Assembly (NCBI GenBank): GCA_032622095.1
Contig: CP136066.1
Coordinates: forward strand, 9,509,784-9,573,783
Direction of reading: 5' to 3'
Origin: Siphonodentalium dalli
Lineage: Eukaryota; Mollusca; Scaphopoda; Gadilida; Siphonodentaliidae
Length of the DNA stretch: 64,000 nucleotides
Part shown: positions 10,300-22,003 of the stretch, in pieces
Numbering within the stretch: position 1 is the first letter of the stretch
How the letters are laid out: the number at the start of each line of letters is the position of its first letter
Translations under genes and position numbers: made by a program
The notes under the pieces: generated by a model
Databases searched by the model: none
The model's input: the letters and a program-made list of their open reading frames with translations, nothing else
What the model was told of the DNA's origin: nothing

Positions 10300-11020
10300 T
10301 ATTATGAACGGTTGAATAGACAATTACGTCGAAACATGTATGCATATATTTACATTCGGCTAACCGCCATCAAGACCATTGCTCACAATTCAAGCGACAA
10401 TTCGCAGTAACATAGGTATTGTTAAAATGCTTGTATAAGAAATAGTAATAGTCCAAGTGCCACAACATTATGATGAATGTAGTTACTAGTGTATTATCTA
10501 CACGATGTAAATCCACCGCGATGGTGTTTAATATACACATAAATTATACTATCTCCCGCAATGACTAAGAGTCGTAACTGTCATTAGCTCCAAGATATAG
10601 GAAAATATCACAGAAATATTAAGAAAATAGTTTTCTCAGTTTTGAATTCGCGCAGCTAGGTGCGCGAATTTAAAATTAAAAGTCATCTTCAACCCACAAT
10701 AATGACAAGATATACATGTAATCCTATAATGCCAAGGATGATTCAATAATATTTTAATCCTATAATCGAATCAAATAAAATTGGCGGCCCATTCAAAAAT
10801 AAAATATTGAAGCTTTTGTAAGGCCCTACTATTGAAGCTTTTGTAAGGCCCTGTTATTGAACTATAATAGGACTATAATAGTTGAATTTAGTTTGTGTCA
10901 GACCTGGTTCAAGCTTTCAGAGTATTAATTTCATACCTTGAGCACAATCAAATGAGTTGTAACTTTTGTGACTTGATTTTCATCTGATTTCAGAGTCGGT
11001 GAGAAACATTAGTCTTCCAC
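10300..11020. other. No gene seen; minor repeats
   Basis: AT-rich intergenic sequence. A perfect ATTCGCGCA / TGCGCGAAT hairpin sits at about 10649-10673, and a 28-bp direct repeat with TGAAGCTTTTGTAAGGCCCT is doubled at about 10806-10860. Confidence 0.6.
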
Positions 11021-11024
11021 AAAA

Positions 11025-12165
11025 TGTTTAGTCATGTATTGCATTATTTAATACCATTCGAAGCTAGGCCTCTCATGGGTTAGTCATGTATTTAATACCA
11101 TTAGAAGCTAGGCCTCTCATGGGTTAGTCATGTATTTAATACCATTCGAAGCTAGGCCTCTCATGGGTTAGTCATGTATTTAATACCAATCAAAGCTAGG
11201 CCTCTCATGGGTTAGTCATGTATTTAATACCAACAAAGCTAGGCCTCTCATGGGTTAGTCATGTATTTAATACCATTCGAAGCTAGGCCTCTCATGGGTT
11301 AGTCATGTATTTAATACCATTCGAAGCTAGGCCTCATGGGTTAGTCATGTATTTAATACCAATCAAAGCTAGGCCTCTCATGGGTTAGTCATGTATTTAA
11401 TACCATTCAAAGCTAGGCCTCTCATGGGTTAGTCATGTATTTAATACCATTCGAAGCTAGGCCTCTCATGGGTTAGTCATGTATTTAATACCATTCGAAG
11501 CTAGGCCTCTCATGGGTTAGTCATGTATTTAATACCATTCGAAGCTAGGCCTCTCATGGGTTAGTCATGTATTTAATACCATTCGAAGCTAGGCCTCTCA
11601 TGGGTTAGTCATGTATTTAATACCATTCGAAGCTAGGCCTCTCATGGGTTAGTCATGTATTTAATACCATTCGAAGCTAGGCCTCTCATGGGTTAGTCAT
11701 GTATTTAATACCATTCGAAGCTAGGCCTCTCATGGGTTAGTCATGTATTTAATACCATTCGAAGCTAGGCCTCTCATGGGTTAGTCATGTATTTAATACT
11801 AATCAAAGCTAGGCCTCATGGGTTAGTCATGTATTTAATACCATTCGAAGCTAGGCCTCTCATGGGTTAGTCATGTATTTAATACCATTCGAAGCTAGGC
11901 CTCATGGGTTAGTCATGTATTTAATACCAATCAAAGCTAGGCCTCTCATGGGTTAGTCATGTATTTAATACCAATCAAAGCTAGGCCTCTCATGGGTTAG
12001 TCATGTATTTAATACCATTCGAAGCTAGGCCTCTCATGGGTTAGTCATGTATTTAATACCATTCAAAGCTAGGCCTCTCATGGGTTAGTCATGTATTTAA
12101 TACCATTCAAAGCTAGGCCTCTCATGGGTTAGTCATGTATTTAATACCATTCGAAGCTAGGCCTC
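11025..12165. repeat. 44-bp minisatellite, about 26 copies
   Basis: Unit TTAGTCATGTATTTAATACC then ATTCGAAGCTAGGCCTCTCATGGG. Variants are CCAATCAAAG for CCATTCGAAG and 42-bp units lacking TC. Confidence 0.95.
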
Positions 12166-12345
12166 TCTGGTCGGTGATTCAGTCTTGTGGTTTAGTCATG
12201 CATTACATGTATTACCATTGTAACCTGGGCCTCTTTGGCTGGTGATTCAGTCTCATGATTTAGTCATGTATTACATGTATTTATATCATTGGAACCTGGG
12301 CCGCTCTGGCTGGTGATTCAGTCTCGTGGTTTAGTCATTTTTACC
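12166..12345. repeat. Longer diverged units at the right edge of the 44-bp array
   Basis: About 75-bp units with TCTGGYYGGTGATTCAGTCTYR between the parts kept in the 44-bp unit (TTTAGTCATG, ACCATTGTAACCTGGGCC). They look like the ancestral form. Confidence 0.75.
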
Positions 12346-12471
12346 TGTTCAGTTTATATATCCACTTTATCAATAAAAAACTGCACCGTTCTGTCTGGCC
12401 CAGAGGGGGGAATTTCAACATTTCTTGCCAAAATGGGATTTATATGCCAATTTATTTGAAACTTGCCTAGT

Positions 12472-12890
12472 TGAAGGTACTCAATCCGATTCAATGGTCC
12501 CCATATCATCAGATTCCAATAACTTTTTTTGAAATGTCGCTTCAGTTATTAGAATAGATTAATTGCTCAAAAATAATGCTAACCACAGTCAGCTATATAG
12601 TATAAAATTCCCAAAACCTCAACATTTTGTTCAATCAAAAGCCACTTGCTTTTAGAGTTATCAATCATCATACGCAATTTGGTCCGAGACCGTCGGCTTG
12701 TAAACATTTTATCAGCTACTAATAAGTCCTGACGGTGAAAAATAACAAGATTAAAAAAATTTATATCTATTAAATAACTCTGAGCTTTAATGGGTGGGTT
12801 TTTTTACTCGAATCAAATTTTTTTTTTTTACCCCTGAAGCCAAATAAATAGTAATTGAGGGGCATTTAATCGGATTATGCATCTTTAAGT
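12472..12890. mobile_element. MITE M1
   Basis: Diverged inverted ends AAGGTACTCAATCCGATT and AATCGGATTATGCATCTT. The interior matches M2 (60042-60457) in reverse orientation, including AATAATGCTAACCACAGTC and TTTGGTCCGAGACC. Confidence 0.6.
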
Positions 12891-13122
12891 GACTTGCCAG
12901 GATTCATTTGTTCTATTTTATATCCAGTAAACAGGTCAGGACATCTTTAAGTGACTTGCCAGGATTCATATGTTCTATATATATCCAGTAAACAGGTCAG
13001 GACATCTTTAAGTGACTCGCCAGGATTTATATGTTATTTTATATCCAGTAAACAGGTCAGGACATCTTTAAGTGACTTGCCAGGATTCATATGTTATTTT
13101 ATATCCAGTAAACAGGTCAGGA
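12882..13122. repeat. 60-bp tandem repeat, 4 copies
   Basis: Unit GACATCTTTAAGTGACTTGC then CAGGATTCATATGTTATTTT and ATATCCAGTAAACAGGTCAG. Confidence 0.92.
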
Positions 13123-13129
13123 CATCCTC

Positions 13130-14118
13130 TATTCAGCTATTATACATGTAGTCATAGTTGACAGTGCCAATTTACAGCCAAATCCACCACGTTGCTGTTT
13201 TCTGTGAAAAATGGGTTCACGCATGCCAGCCAAAGTGCACTCTGGTGAATGAATTCCAAATAAAATCTATTTTTTAACTGTTTGAGCCAGCAAACTTGGC
13301 CTTTCTAAATGACATGACAATCCCAATTGAATTGAAAATACAGTTCTGAACCATGATATCCCCATAACAATCCTCATATAAAAAAACATTTCATTTTCTT
13401 GCGCCTCCCCAAATTTTCCCTGGTCAAAAGTGTTCCTAAGATTTAATATGATGCAGGAGGGTCCTGCTGAAGACATAACAGTAATTTTACTTAACCAGGT
13501 CTGGCTCATTTGCAAATCGAGCTATACAGTTTTGGTATGAAATATTTTATTTCTACCAAATACCAATTACTTTGAAATCGAATTGGTTATATCTCAATCT
13601 TTTTCCACCAATTGATGCTGAGGACAATCAGTTTCCAAAATAAAGTGAATTTATGAAGTTTGAAGAAGATTACAAAACTGTCCCAAATATCAGTGAGTAT
13701 GGCGAAAGTAATCATCAAAAGTCCATTTTCGGTTTAAAAAATTATTCCTGCTGGAAAATATTGATTATTCTCACATCAACATAATTATTGAAATCAAACA
13801 ATTAGTGACAGAAAATAAACTGATCTTTGTACCAATAAAATCTGATGATACACTGGTATAGCTCCATTCACACATTATGTGCAAATCGGACTATAAAGTC
13901 AGATCTGCACATCATCCAGACCTGTTAACAGCATCAGTTTGACCTACCAGCATCATTTCAGCAGGACTCACCAACATCATAGCAAATTAGAAGGATCCTT
14001 GCCCGGGGTGAAACATTAGGGTTTGAATACCCGGCTATATTTTATCATTTATTACACGGTATAAAATGTGTTGATGAATTTGTTTAGTGCATCGTTTTTT
14101 ATTTTGTTGTATTATGCT
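13130..14118. other. No gene or clear repeat seen
   Basis: AT-rich sequence. No frame looks coding and no tandem or inverted structure stood out. Confidence 0.5.
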
Positions 14119-14487
14119 AAGGATGCATATATTATGCTGAGCTGGGAGTGTTCAGATGATCATGATTCAATCGTAAGTGGAAGGATGTTCACATCAATAT
14201 CGCAAGTCAAAAAATAATATCAAGTGCTGTTCGATTTTAGATTTGAAATCATGGATACCTTGGATACTTCCACTGGCGACGTAATCGCGGTCGTGTGTAT
14301 GTAAAATCTTAGCTGGAAAGATCGCAAGGTAATCAATCACATGCTTACGAACAACCTAAGATATCATCATGTATGACGACATCACAATCGTGTGAACAAA
14401 CTATCCACGATTTTTGTCGGGCCCGATTCCTCCACTCAGATTGAATTTTGGTCATCTGAACGTTCATTAAGGATGCATATATTATGT
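14119..14487. repeat. Inverted-arm element between long direct repeats
   Basis: An identical 18-bp AAGGATGCATATATTATG occurs at both edges. Inside, GTTCAGATGATCATGATTCA and its diverged complement (14427-14460) form inverted arms. Confidence 0.5.
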
Positions 14488-14570
14488 CAGATATGGTTGT
14501 TATTTATTCATATTCATCATTAAGAACAATGCATCAATAAAAATATGAAAATCCACCGTGTTAGGTCTTC

Positions 14571-15914
14571 TTAACCCTTTCAGTGCCAGGTCAGATTTTT
14601 GTATCAACCCATATACCCTGTGCCAATGCATTCTCTTATATATTCGAGTCCACCATAGGTCGCCTCGCATATATAAGAGAATGTATTGGCCTAACAATTT
14701 TAATAATTTTTTCTTATATTCTTTAACAGACTTATTTTGTAGGTTTAGTGCCAGGGAATCTTACGTTTTTCATGGGCATCAAAATTATTACTATGAATAC
14801 TTGGTGATTGTTTTGAGTTATAACATGCCCCTAAGGTTTTATCCAGTTTGTTTTTATAAGCCCTTTTGAAAAAAGGCCGTATTATAGTATTGGTCTGTCT
14901 AGCCGGGCGGGCGTCCGTCCGTTAACCTGTTGTCCGGATGATAACTTTAGTTAGAGTGAACCAAAATTAGTAAAATTTGGTATGTGGGTTTATTAGCCGA
15001 AAAGTAAGTTCAAGTTCGAATTTGGGTTCCGCCCGCCAATTTTCACCGGAGTTATGCCCCTTATTTAACGTTTTTTGACTTAGAAAATCCTTGAAATTTG
15101 TTGTCCGGATGATAACTTTAGTATAGTTTATCGGAATTAATCCAAATTTGGTATATTACTTTCTCCCACCAAAACACAGGTCAAGTTCGAACTTGGGGTT
15201 TTGTCCGACCATTTTTGGCAGAGTTATGCCCCTTTTTCGACTCAGAAAATTCAGTTTTTCTTATGTTTTTTGGTTTCCGGATGATAACTTGATTTTGGAA
15301 TGTTTATACGCAAAACCGTTTTTTTTATGGATTACATATATCGAAATACAGCTCAAGTCCGAATTTCGTTTTAATACGATAATGTTTGCGAGAGTTATGG
15401 CCCCTTTTTTTACGTAATTTGACTTAGAAAATCCCTGAAATTTGTTAGAATGAACCGATTTCAATCAAATTTGGTATGTGGGTTTATTAGGAGAAAAGAC
15501 AGCTCAAGTTCGAATTTGGGTTCCGTCCGCCAATATTCACCGGAGTTATGCCCCTTAATTGACGTAATTTGACTTAGAAAATCCCTGAAATTTGTTGTCC
15601 GGATGATAACTTTACTACAGCTTATCGGATTCAATGATAATTTGGTATATTACTTTCTCCCACCAAAACACAGGTCAAGTTCAAATTTGAGTTCCGTCCG
15701 CCAATTTTTACCAGAGTTATGCCCCTTTTTTTTACCAGTTTCCGCCGACCCAAGAGAGGGCGTATATTGCACGCCCAGCGTAGCTCTTGTTAAATTTGCT
15801 ATAGCATGCTTAAGCATACCCAAAATAAATTCAACCCAAAAACATCTAAAATCGGCCGATTTTACAGACTAAATTAGGGCCGATGAGATCGGCCCCTGGC
15901 ACTGAAAGGGTTAA
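14571..15914 (-). mobile_element. TTAA MITE C2, enlarged by an insertion
   Basis: Ends TTAACCCTTTCAGTGCCAGG (left) and CCTGGCACTGAAAGGGTTAA (right). One palindrome (14620-14690). Subtracting F1 (14855-15790) leaves about 410 bp, the size of C1, with the C1 sequence continuing on both sides of the insertion. Confidence 0.82.
14855..15790 (-). mobile_element. HINE-like element F1, inside C2
   Basis: On the minus strand it begins ACAAGAGCTACGC, has ATACGCCCTC shortly after, a core of about 150-170-bp tandem units (ATAACTCYGGTGAAAATTGG, GTTATCATCCGGACAACA), a GGACGGACGCCCGCCC tract, and ends in a hairpin ATACGGCC...GGGCTTATA. This layout is that of helentron-associated elements; the assignment is inferred. 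Confidence 0.65.
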
Positions 15915-16107
15915 ATCCACCGTGTCAGGTCTTCTTAACCCTTTAGGTCTACTTATCAATTTCTTTAATAAATGCATTCTCCCATTCAGTTATAAAAAGT
16001 ATACATTCGAATTATTTATTATTCATTTGGAGGGGTGTTCCGATAACATTAACATTATCTGAACATTTTCTAAGGGAATTTCCCGACAATGGGTATTTAG
16101 TATATAT

Positions 16108-16160
16108 TATAAAATACACCCATATTAGCCGAGAGAACAACATTTTCACCACTTGTGGTA
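16108..16160 (+). repeat. Single arm of repeat P
   Basis: AATACACCCATATTAGCCGAG and the following ACCACTTGTGGTATTAA match the arms of the inverted repeat at 35968-36358. No partner arm was seen here. Confidence 0.45.
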
Positions 16161-16377
16161 TTAACCAATATTCCACTAACACTGAAAGAACTCCAATTTA
16201 AATTTTACAATGAGAGGCAGTCTGTTGTGCATTCGGCAAAGTTGAAAAGGGCAATCAGAGATGGTCATACAGGCCACTGGTACATGACAAAAATATTGAA
16301 TTTAAAGATTTTTTTTCCACAGGGTGGATGGTTGATTCAGTAGGCCAGGGATAAGCCTAGAGGTTGACAGTGTATTT

Positions 16378-16475
16378 AACCTTTCCATATATATAACACA
16401 TTGGCCTAACAATATTTACCATCGCCTTGTAAGCCATGCATTCTCTTATATATGCGAGGCTCCCTAAAGGTGTTC
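16378..16475. mobile_element. Fragment of a D-type TTAA element
   Basis: TTTAACCTTTCCATATATAT at the left, then ACACATTGGCCTAACAATATT and one palindrome arm (GCCATGCATTCTCTTATATA, GCGAGGCTCCCT). Confidence 0.5.
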
Positions 16476-16522
16476 TTTACTCGCTACAATGGTTTTATAA
16501 ATGGGTAGCATAATTCTCTTTG

Positions 16523-16640
16523 GATCATGGAAGGGTGATGGGGTGTAAATTGATCATGGAAGGGTGATGGGGTGTAAATTGATCATGGAAGGGTGATGGG
16601 GTGTAAATTGATCATAGAATGGTGATGTTGAGGTGTAAAT
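16523..16640. repeat. 29-bp tandem repeat, 4 copies
   Basis: Unit GATCATGGAAGGGTGATGGG then GTGTAAATT. Confidence 0.9.
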
Positions 16641-16734
16641 TGAACTTGAGCCATTTTGACTTCTTCCTAATAACCGAATGGGGAGAACTGACTTCTCCAA
16701 AATTTAAACCTCAGTCAGTCAGTAGGGGGATAAC

Positions 16735-16980
16735 CCAATGTATAACATGGACTACACCGACAGCCAGTGACAAACCACAGTATCACTGGAGGGGGTGTCG
16801 GTCAGTTGGGGGAACAACCTGCTGTATACCATGGGTATAACATTGGACTACACGGACAGCCAGCATCAAACCACTGTATCACTGGAGGGGGTGTCGGTCA
16901 GTTGGGGGAACAACCTGCTGTATACCGTGGGTATAACATGGACTACACCGACAGCCAGTGACAAACCAGTATATCACTCA
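16735..16980. repeat. 96-bp tandem repeat, about 2.5 copies
   Basis: Unit contains GGTATAACATGGACTACACC, GACAGCCAG, CACTGGAGGGGGTGTCGG and TCAGTTGGGGGAACAACC. Confidence 0.88.
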
Positions 16981-17089
16981 AGGTGAGTATCTTATGTGCA
17001 ACACCAGGGGGCATCAGTTGCAGATTGCAGCACAAATCGACGATAATCTTACCAGAATTAGTATCCAGATCCTATATATGGGACGACGG

Positions 17090-17275
17090 GGCCCTCGACA
17101 GGATCTATCACAAGATGACTTTATGACAACGGGGCTATCCCAAGATGACTTAATGATGACGGGGCTATCACAAGATGACTTAATGATGACGGGGCTATCA
17201 CAAGATGACTTAATGATGACGGGGCTATCCCAAGATGACTTAATGACAACGGGGCTATCCCAAGATGAATTAATA
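17090..17275. repeat. 30-bp tandem repeat, about 6 copies
   Basis: Unit GGGGCTATCACAAGATGACT then TAATGATGAC. Its length is a multiple of three, so it reads as GLSQDDLMMT repeats in one frame, with no other sign of coding. Confidence 0.9.
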
Positions 17276-17351
17276 AATTGTTTATAAATATTGAGCGCAT
17301 GCCTGGTGTAGGAAATATTTGTAAGAATTGTAGAAATTCAATAATAATAAA

Positions 17352-17867
17352 ACAAGAGATGGACTGTCGTCCGGTGCATACCCCCTTGTGGCATACCGCC
17401 TAGTGTGGGCATATCTATAACATATGACTGCTATACTCAGACAGATGGACCCAAAAATCAGCATTTTCATATAAATAAAGATGAATAACTATAGAACAAA
17501 AAAACAAAACAGTTCAATGTGCCATTAAATGTCGTCATAGTGGTGAACATCCATACAAAATTTCATTGAGATCCGAGTATTACTGTTCAAGTTATGACAT
17601 GAACAGACACCAGACGGACCAAAAAGCCAACATTTCCAGATAAACAAAGGTGAATAACTCTAGAATTAAAAATCCAAACAAAACAATGGAACCCTCTATT
17701 TAATGACCTCATATAATTGAACATCCATACCTAATTTTATTGAGATCCGAGCTCTACTGTTCAAGTTATGACATGAACAGATATCGGACGGACGTATGGT
17801 ACGACACGCGCACAGACGGACAGGTGCAAAACAGTATATCCCCCCTTTTTTTTTAAAAGGGGGTATA
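17352..17867 (+). mobile_element. HINE-like element F3
   Basis: Begins ACAAGAGATGGACTGTCG with ATACCCCCTT at about +25. Two core units (AACATCCATACMWAATTT, TGAGATCCGAG, TTCAAGTTATGACATGAACA), then CGGACGGACG and CGCGCACAGACGGAC tracts. Ends in a TATATCCCCCC / GGGGGTATA hairpin. Confidence 0.65.
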
Positions 17868-17869
17868 AT

Positions 17870-19080
17870 AACAGGATGCATACAATAATCAGTAATATTT
17901 ATATAGCCCGTCTGTTACACTAAATACTGTTCAGTGATTGGTCAACTGCCAATTGGGTCACCCGTTTTATATCCCAATAACACATACAACATGAACACAA
18001 CATAAATTGTTGACATAATCTGACCTAATTATTAAAAGCGGTCAGCAGATTAATTGGGTGTGATTTTAAAAGTTCAGCCAAATTGCATCTGAAGCCAGTT
18101 ATTTATATCAATCACGTTATCATTACTAAGTGTTTAGAAATCTTATATTGGGTGACTTAATATGCTGCGTGGGCTAGTCTCAAACTCTTGGCAGATTTTG
18201 TGAAAATAAATAATATAATCAGCTTTTTATGGGATTACATCATCAAAAAGCAAAATAAATATAAAAAAATAATGTATTGGGTGTGTGTGTTATTGGGGGA
18301 TATGGCGCTGTGGTCGTTGGGGGAACATTTTGTGATTCGCAGTTCACAAAATGTACCTCAACGACGACAGTGCCATATCTCCAATAACTCACACACCCAC
18401 TACATTCATTTCTTAAATAAATATCATTTGTGTGTTAAAAACTAGAAGATAATAGCAACCACCAAGGGTGCTTATACCTAAGGCAGGTGAATGACGTCAT
18501 ATAATTTTTTCTATATCCATCAGTGATTTTTCAAGATCGCGGGTATAGATTTTGGAGAAATTGTCACGTGACGTCCGGTTAGATTGCAAAAAACGCGGAA
18601 TTGGAAATGAAGCATCACGATAAAAATGAAAGTAACTGCTTCACAACTTATGAAGAATATTTCACATGTGATTTAAGTTTATTAATTTAATTTAGAGCAA
18701 TTTCGTTGGTCAGCTTAATGAAAATGAAAAATGAAGAAGTCAAGACGATAATCCAGACAAGATTTTAAAATCCACGACACGTCTTGTCAATTCGGCATGT
18801 CGTCTCCATCGTGACCACTGCATGATGTTACATAAATTATCCTTAGCGTTACGTCGCCGAATAAAGGCAAATTTGATTGCTCCACTACGTGTTACGTACG
18901 ATTCATATTATCTAGATGACGAGTAAATTTGATCACATTCAATTTATCATCTGTATTATAAAATGTATCGTGTTTCACAATGAGTGAGAAAATTGTCAAC
19001 ACGTCATTGACATCCGATCTCACAATTTACATATAACCAATCATGAAATGGTGTTCCACATTACAATGAGTTGTTACATA
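17870..19080. other. No gene seen; contains one large hairpin
   Basis: AT-rich intergenic sequence. The only structure noted is the inverted repeat at 18271-18406. Confidence 0.5.
18271..18406. repeat. 136-bp inverted repeat (hairpin)
   Basis: Arms of about 63 bp: AATGTATTGGGTGTGTGTGT, TATTGGGGGATATGGCGCTG, TCGTTGGGGGAACATTTTGT and their complements, with a 7-nt loop around TTCGCAG and only a few mismatches. Confidence 0.9.
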
Positions 19081-19199
19081 ACTAACAGAATAAAAGGTCG
19101 GCCGACCACAGTGTCCCCCCACAACGTGGCAAGTCGATGCCGCTTTGTTAAAGAAATTCGAAAGGGTTAATAATTCCGTAAAGAAATAATTTTTCCGTC

Positions 19200-20034
19200 A
19201 TCTATATACATGTTGCACATCTCCAATCTGTGGGTAACAATACCCTGAAGTTTCAAATATCTACGATCAAAACTGTAGGAGGAGTTGATTACACCATGAA
19301 GGTGCCCTCATACAGAAAATTATAAAAAAATAAGTCGATTGGCCCATAACTCTGGGAAAAATCATTGGATCAAACTCAAATTCGAACTTGACCTGTATTT
19401 TGATATGAATGACCCACAAAAAAAAAGAATTTCCAATTAAACAATCCAAACTTGAGTTATCATCCGGAAACCAAAGAAAAACAAGAAAAAAAAATTTTGT
19501 AAGTCGAAAAGCCCATAACTCTGAGAAAAATCTTCGGATCAAACTCAAATTCGAACTTGACCTGTATTTTGATATCAATGACTCACAAAAAAACGGAATT
19601 TTCAATTGAACAATCCAAACTTGAGTTATCATCCGGAAACCAAAGAAAAAAGAAAGTAAAAAAAAGTCCATAACTCATAAAAATCATCGGATCAAACTCA
19701 AATTCGAACTCAGCCTGTATCTTGTTATGACTGATCCACATAAAAACGGTATTTGCAATTAACGGATCCAAACTTGAGATATCATCCGGAACCTAAAAAG
19801 TGAGAAATTTTCTAAGTAAAAAAAAAAATTGAAAAAAGGGAAATAACTCCATAAAAGAACATCGGATCAAACCCAGAATTGCAGAGCACATGTGTTCTTG
19901 GTTGAGACACCTACATACCAAGTTTCAATCAAATCGGATGATCATTACTGGAGTTATAACTCCGGACGGACGGACGGTACGACGCACGCACAGAAGATTA
20001 CAATAGTCCCCCGAAAATAAATTTTACGGGGGAC
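19200..20034 (+). mobile_element. HINE-like element F4
   Basis: At least three core units of about 150-165 bp (CCATAACTCTGGGAAAAATC, CAAACTCAAATTCGAACTTG, GAGTTATCATCCGGAAACCA), then GGACGGACGGACGG and a terminal hairpin GTCCCCCG...ACGGGGGAC. The left end was not located. Confidence 0.6.
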
Positions 20035-20355
20035 AATGAAATGGTACCCAGTCTGAGAGATGACCAATGGAATTAAGGGATTCCCATCAATACAGAATCA
20101 CAATTTCAGACGTAAATCTGACAATATTATGTCAGAGACTAGCTGCAACACTCCTGCAAATTGCCAGAATTGTGAAGCACATGAATAATTATGAATCAAT
20201 TAGTGATGTGTGGTTTTACGGTTTCTCGGTTTTCTGTCGGTTTTATTTCAAAACCAAACCACAAGATACCGATATATTCTATAAAACCTGTTCTTCCTGC
20301 TTCAATTAACCGACACCACTGGTTGCTGAATTGTCGCTTTTACAAGACGTGTGGT

Positions 20356-21244
20356 CAGGGACCAGCCTAGACCTGATTTTCAGGGCGAAGTGACTTCTCC
20401 CTGTCACAAAAATAAGGTGAAGTGGGCGTTCAATAGGGCAAAGTGGTCTTTTCAAAATCTACCTGTACAATAGTCACCTATAATAGCTATATGACGAAAA
20501 TAGGAGATATCATGTAATATCTATATTAAAACGGTGAAACAATTGTTCAAATATGGAATCTTTATGTTCAAATCATGACTCAACATGACTCAATAACTAT
20601 GAATAATCTCCAAACATAATTGTGAGAGAATGGTAGAATTTTATATAATAATTTTGGCAGAACAGCAGTTTTACAACCGCTTATGAATACAAAAAAATAA
20701 AATAAATTAAACAATGCTTATGATTACGAAAAAAATTGCTGTCAATTTACGGTAGAACGAAACGAAATCTTGAATATTCTCACTTATTATTAAGTTAGGT
20801 GTAGATATTAATATGTTACACAAATGAATTTGTGTTCAAAGTTGTTCTGGCCTTCACAAAGGGTTGATGAACTGACACATGTTAGGGTGTATGAGTTGTA
20901 ATCTTCATCTATTGGATTCGGAAGGTGTGATATACAATCGTCACTGTAGACACCTTATACAATGTTTTCACAGCTGTCTGCAATCAACGCTAAGGTGTGA
21001 ATAGGCCCCCAAATCGGATTAATATAGATGTTAATAAGAATTATGGTGTTTTATGAGACCCTATGAATGGATAACTGGGTTCAATCAATGTTGGCAGTAA
21101 ATTAGAAGGAATATTTCGCCGATTTTCATTGGTCAAATTCGGAAATTTCAGGGCGACTAAAACTTCGCCCAGCTGCAAAATTAGGGCGAAGTGAGCAGGA
21201 ATAGGGAGACTTCCCGCCCACATCTCCCTCTCGGCTGGTCCCTG
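20356..21244. mobile_element. hAT-like non-autonomous element
   Basis: Inverted ends CAGGGACCAGCC / GGCTGGTCCCTG, flanked by an 8-bp duplication with one mismatch (CGTGTGGT at 20348-20355, CATGTGGT at 21245-21252). An 8-bp duplication and a CAGGG end are hallmarks of hAT elements. Near both ends are GGGCGAAGTGA-type segments. No transposase frame. Confidence 0.75.
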
Positions 21245-21438
21245 CATGTGGTTAGTGTTCTTGTCAGTTGCTATTTGCCACCATTACTAGTAGCAGTTTA
21301 AATTTGGAACATTTGGGCGTCATATGAGTGATACTGGCACATATTGTCACATAGACTATGGAGAAATTACTAGAAAATGGCTGGAAATATTATGTCAAAT
21401 ATGATACCATCAGCTCTATAAATATAGTCATTGGTTTA

Positions 21439-21837
21439 TTAACCCTTTACCCAACATAAGGGCCCTGTGCCAATGCATTCTCTTATATATGCGAGTCGAC
21501 CATAGGTCGCCTCGCATATATAAGAGAATGCATTGGCTTAACACATTAAAAATTATAAAATTGTTAAAGAATGTAAGAAAAAATGGTAAAAAGTGTTAAA
21601 AAAAGATTTTTTTTAGGCCAATGCATTCTCTTATATATGCGAGGCGACCTATGGTCGACTCGCATATATAAGAGAATGCATTGGCACAGGGCTAACTGTA
21701 ACTATCACAGTTTGGTCAAGGAGCCGGTTCCAATGATATCCATATGTGTATGGTTCTATTGAGACAGACCGAAGATATTTTAGGCTGTTGAAGCTTTATT
21801 TGGCCGGTTTTGGCCGGTTTGTTGGGTAAAGGGTTAA
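21439..21837 (-). mobile_element. TTAA MITE B6, in the FAM50 3' region
   Basis: TTAACCCTTTACCCAACATA left; GTTTGTTGGGTAAAGGGTTA right; palindromes 21465-21538 and 21617-21687. It starts about 167 nt after the FAM50 stop and carries the candidate AATAAA. Confidence 0.82.
21795..21800 (-). terminator. Candidate FAM50 polyadenylation signal AATAAA inside a MITE
   Basis: On the minus strand this is the first AATAAA after the stop at 22004 (about 204 nt downstream); none occurs between 22003 and 21838. It lies in the conserved AATAAAGCTTCAACAGCC segment of MITE B6. Use of the signal is inferred. Confidence 0.45.
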
Positions 21838-22003
21838 GTAAAACCATAACGGAAACCAAAACCTGTTTTTTCCACAAAAACATACCAAAACCAAAACCAA
21901 AATGATACTTTAAAACCACACAAAACTAATTTCTATCTGTCCATCGAATGCCATCCCACAATCTGGATGGGAGGAAATTAACAAGATAAAATGTTACATG
22001 CTT

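Noticed and set aside
16958-17287. Frame with GLSQDDLMMT repeats
   Set aside because: 30-bp minisatellite. The flanking part of the frame shows nothing recognisable.
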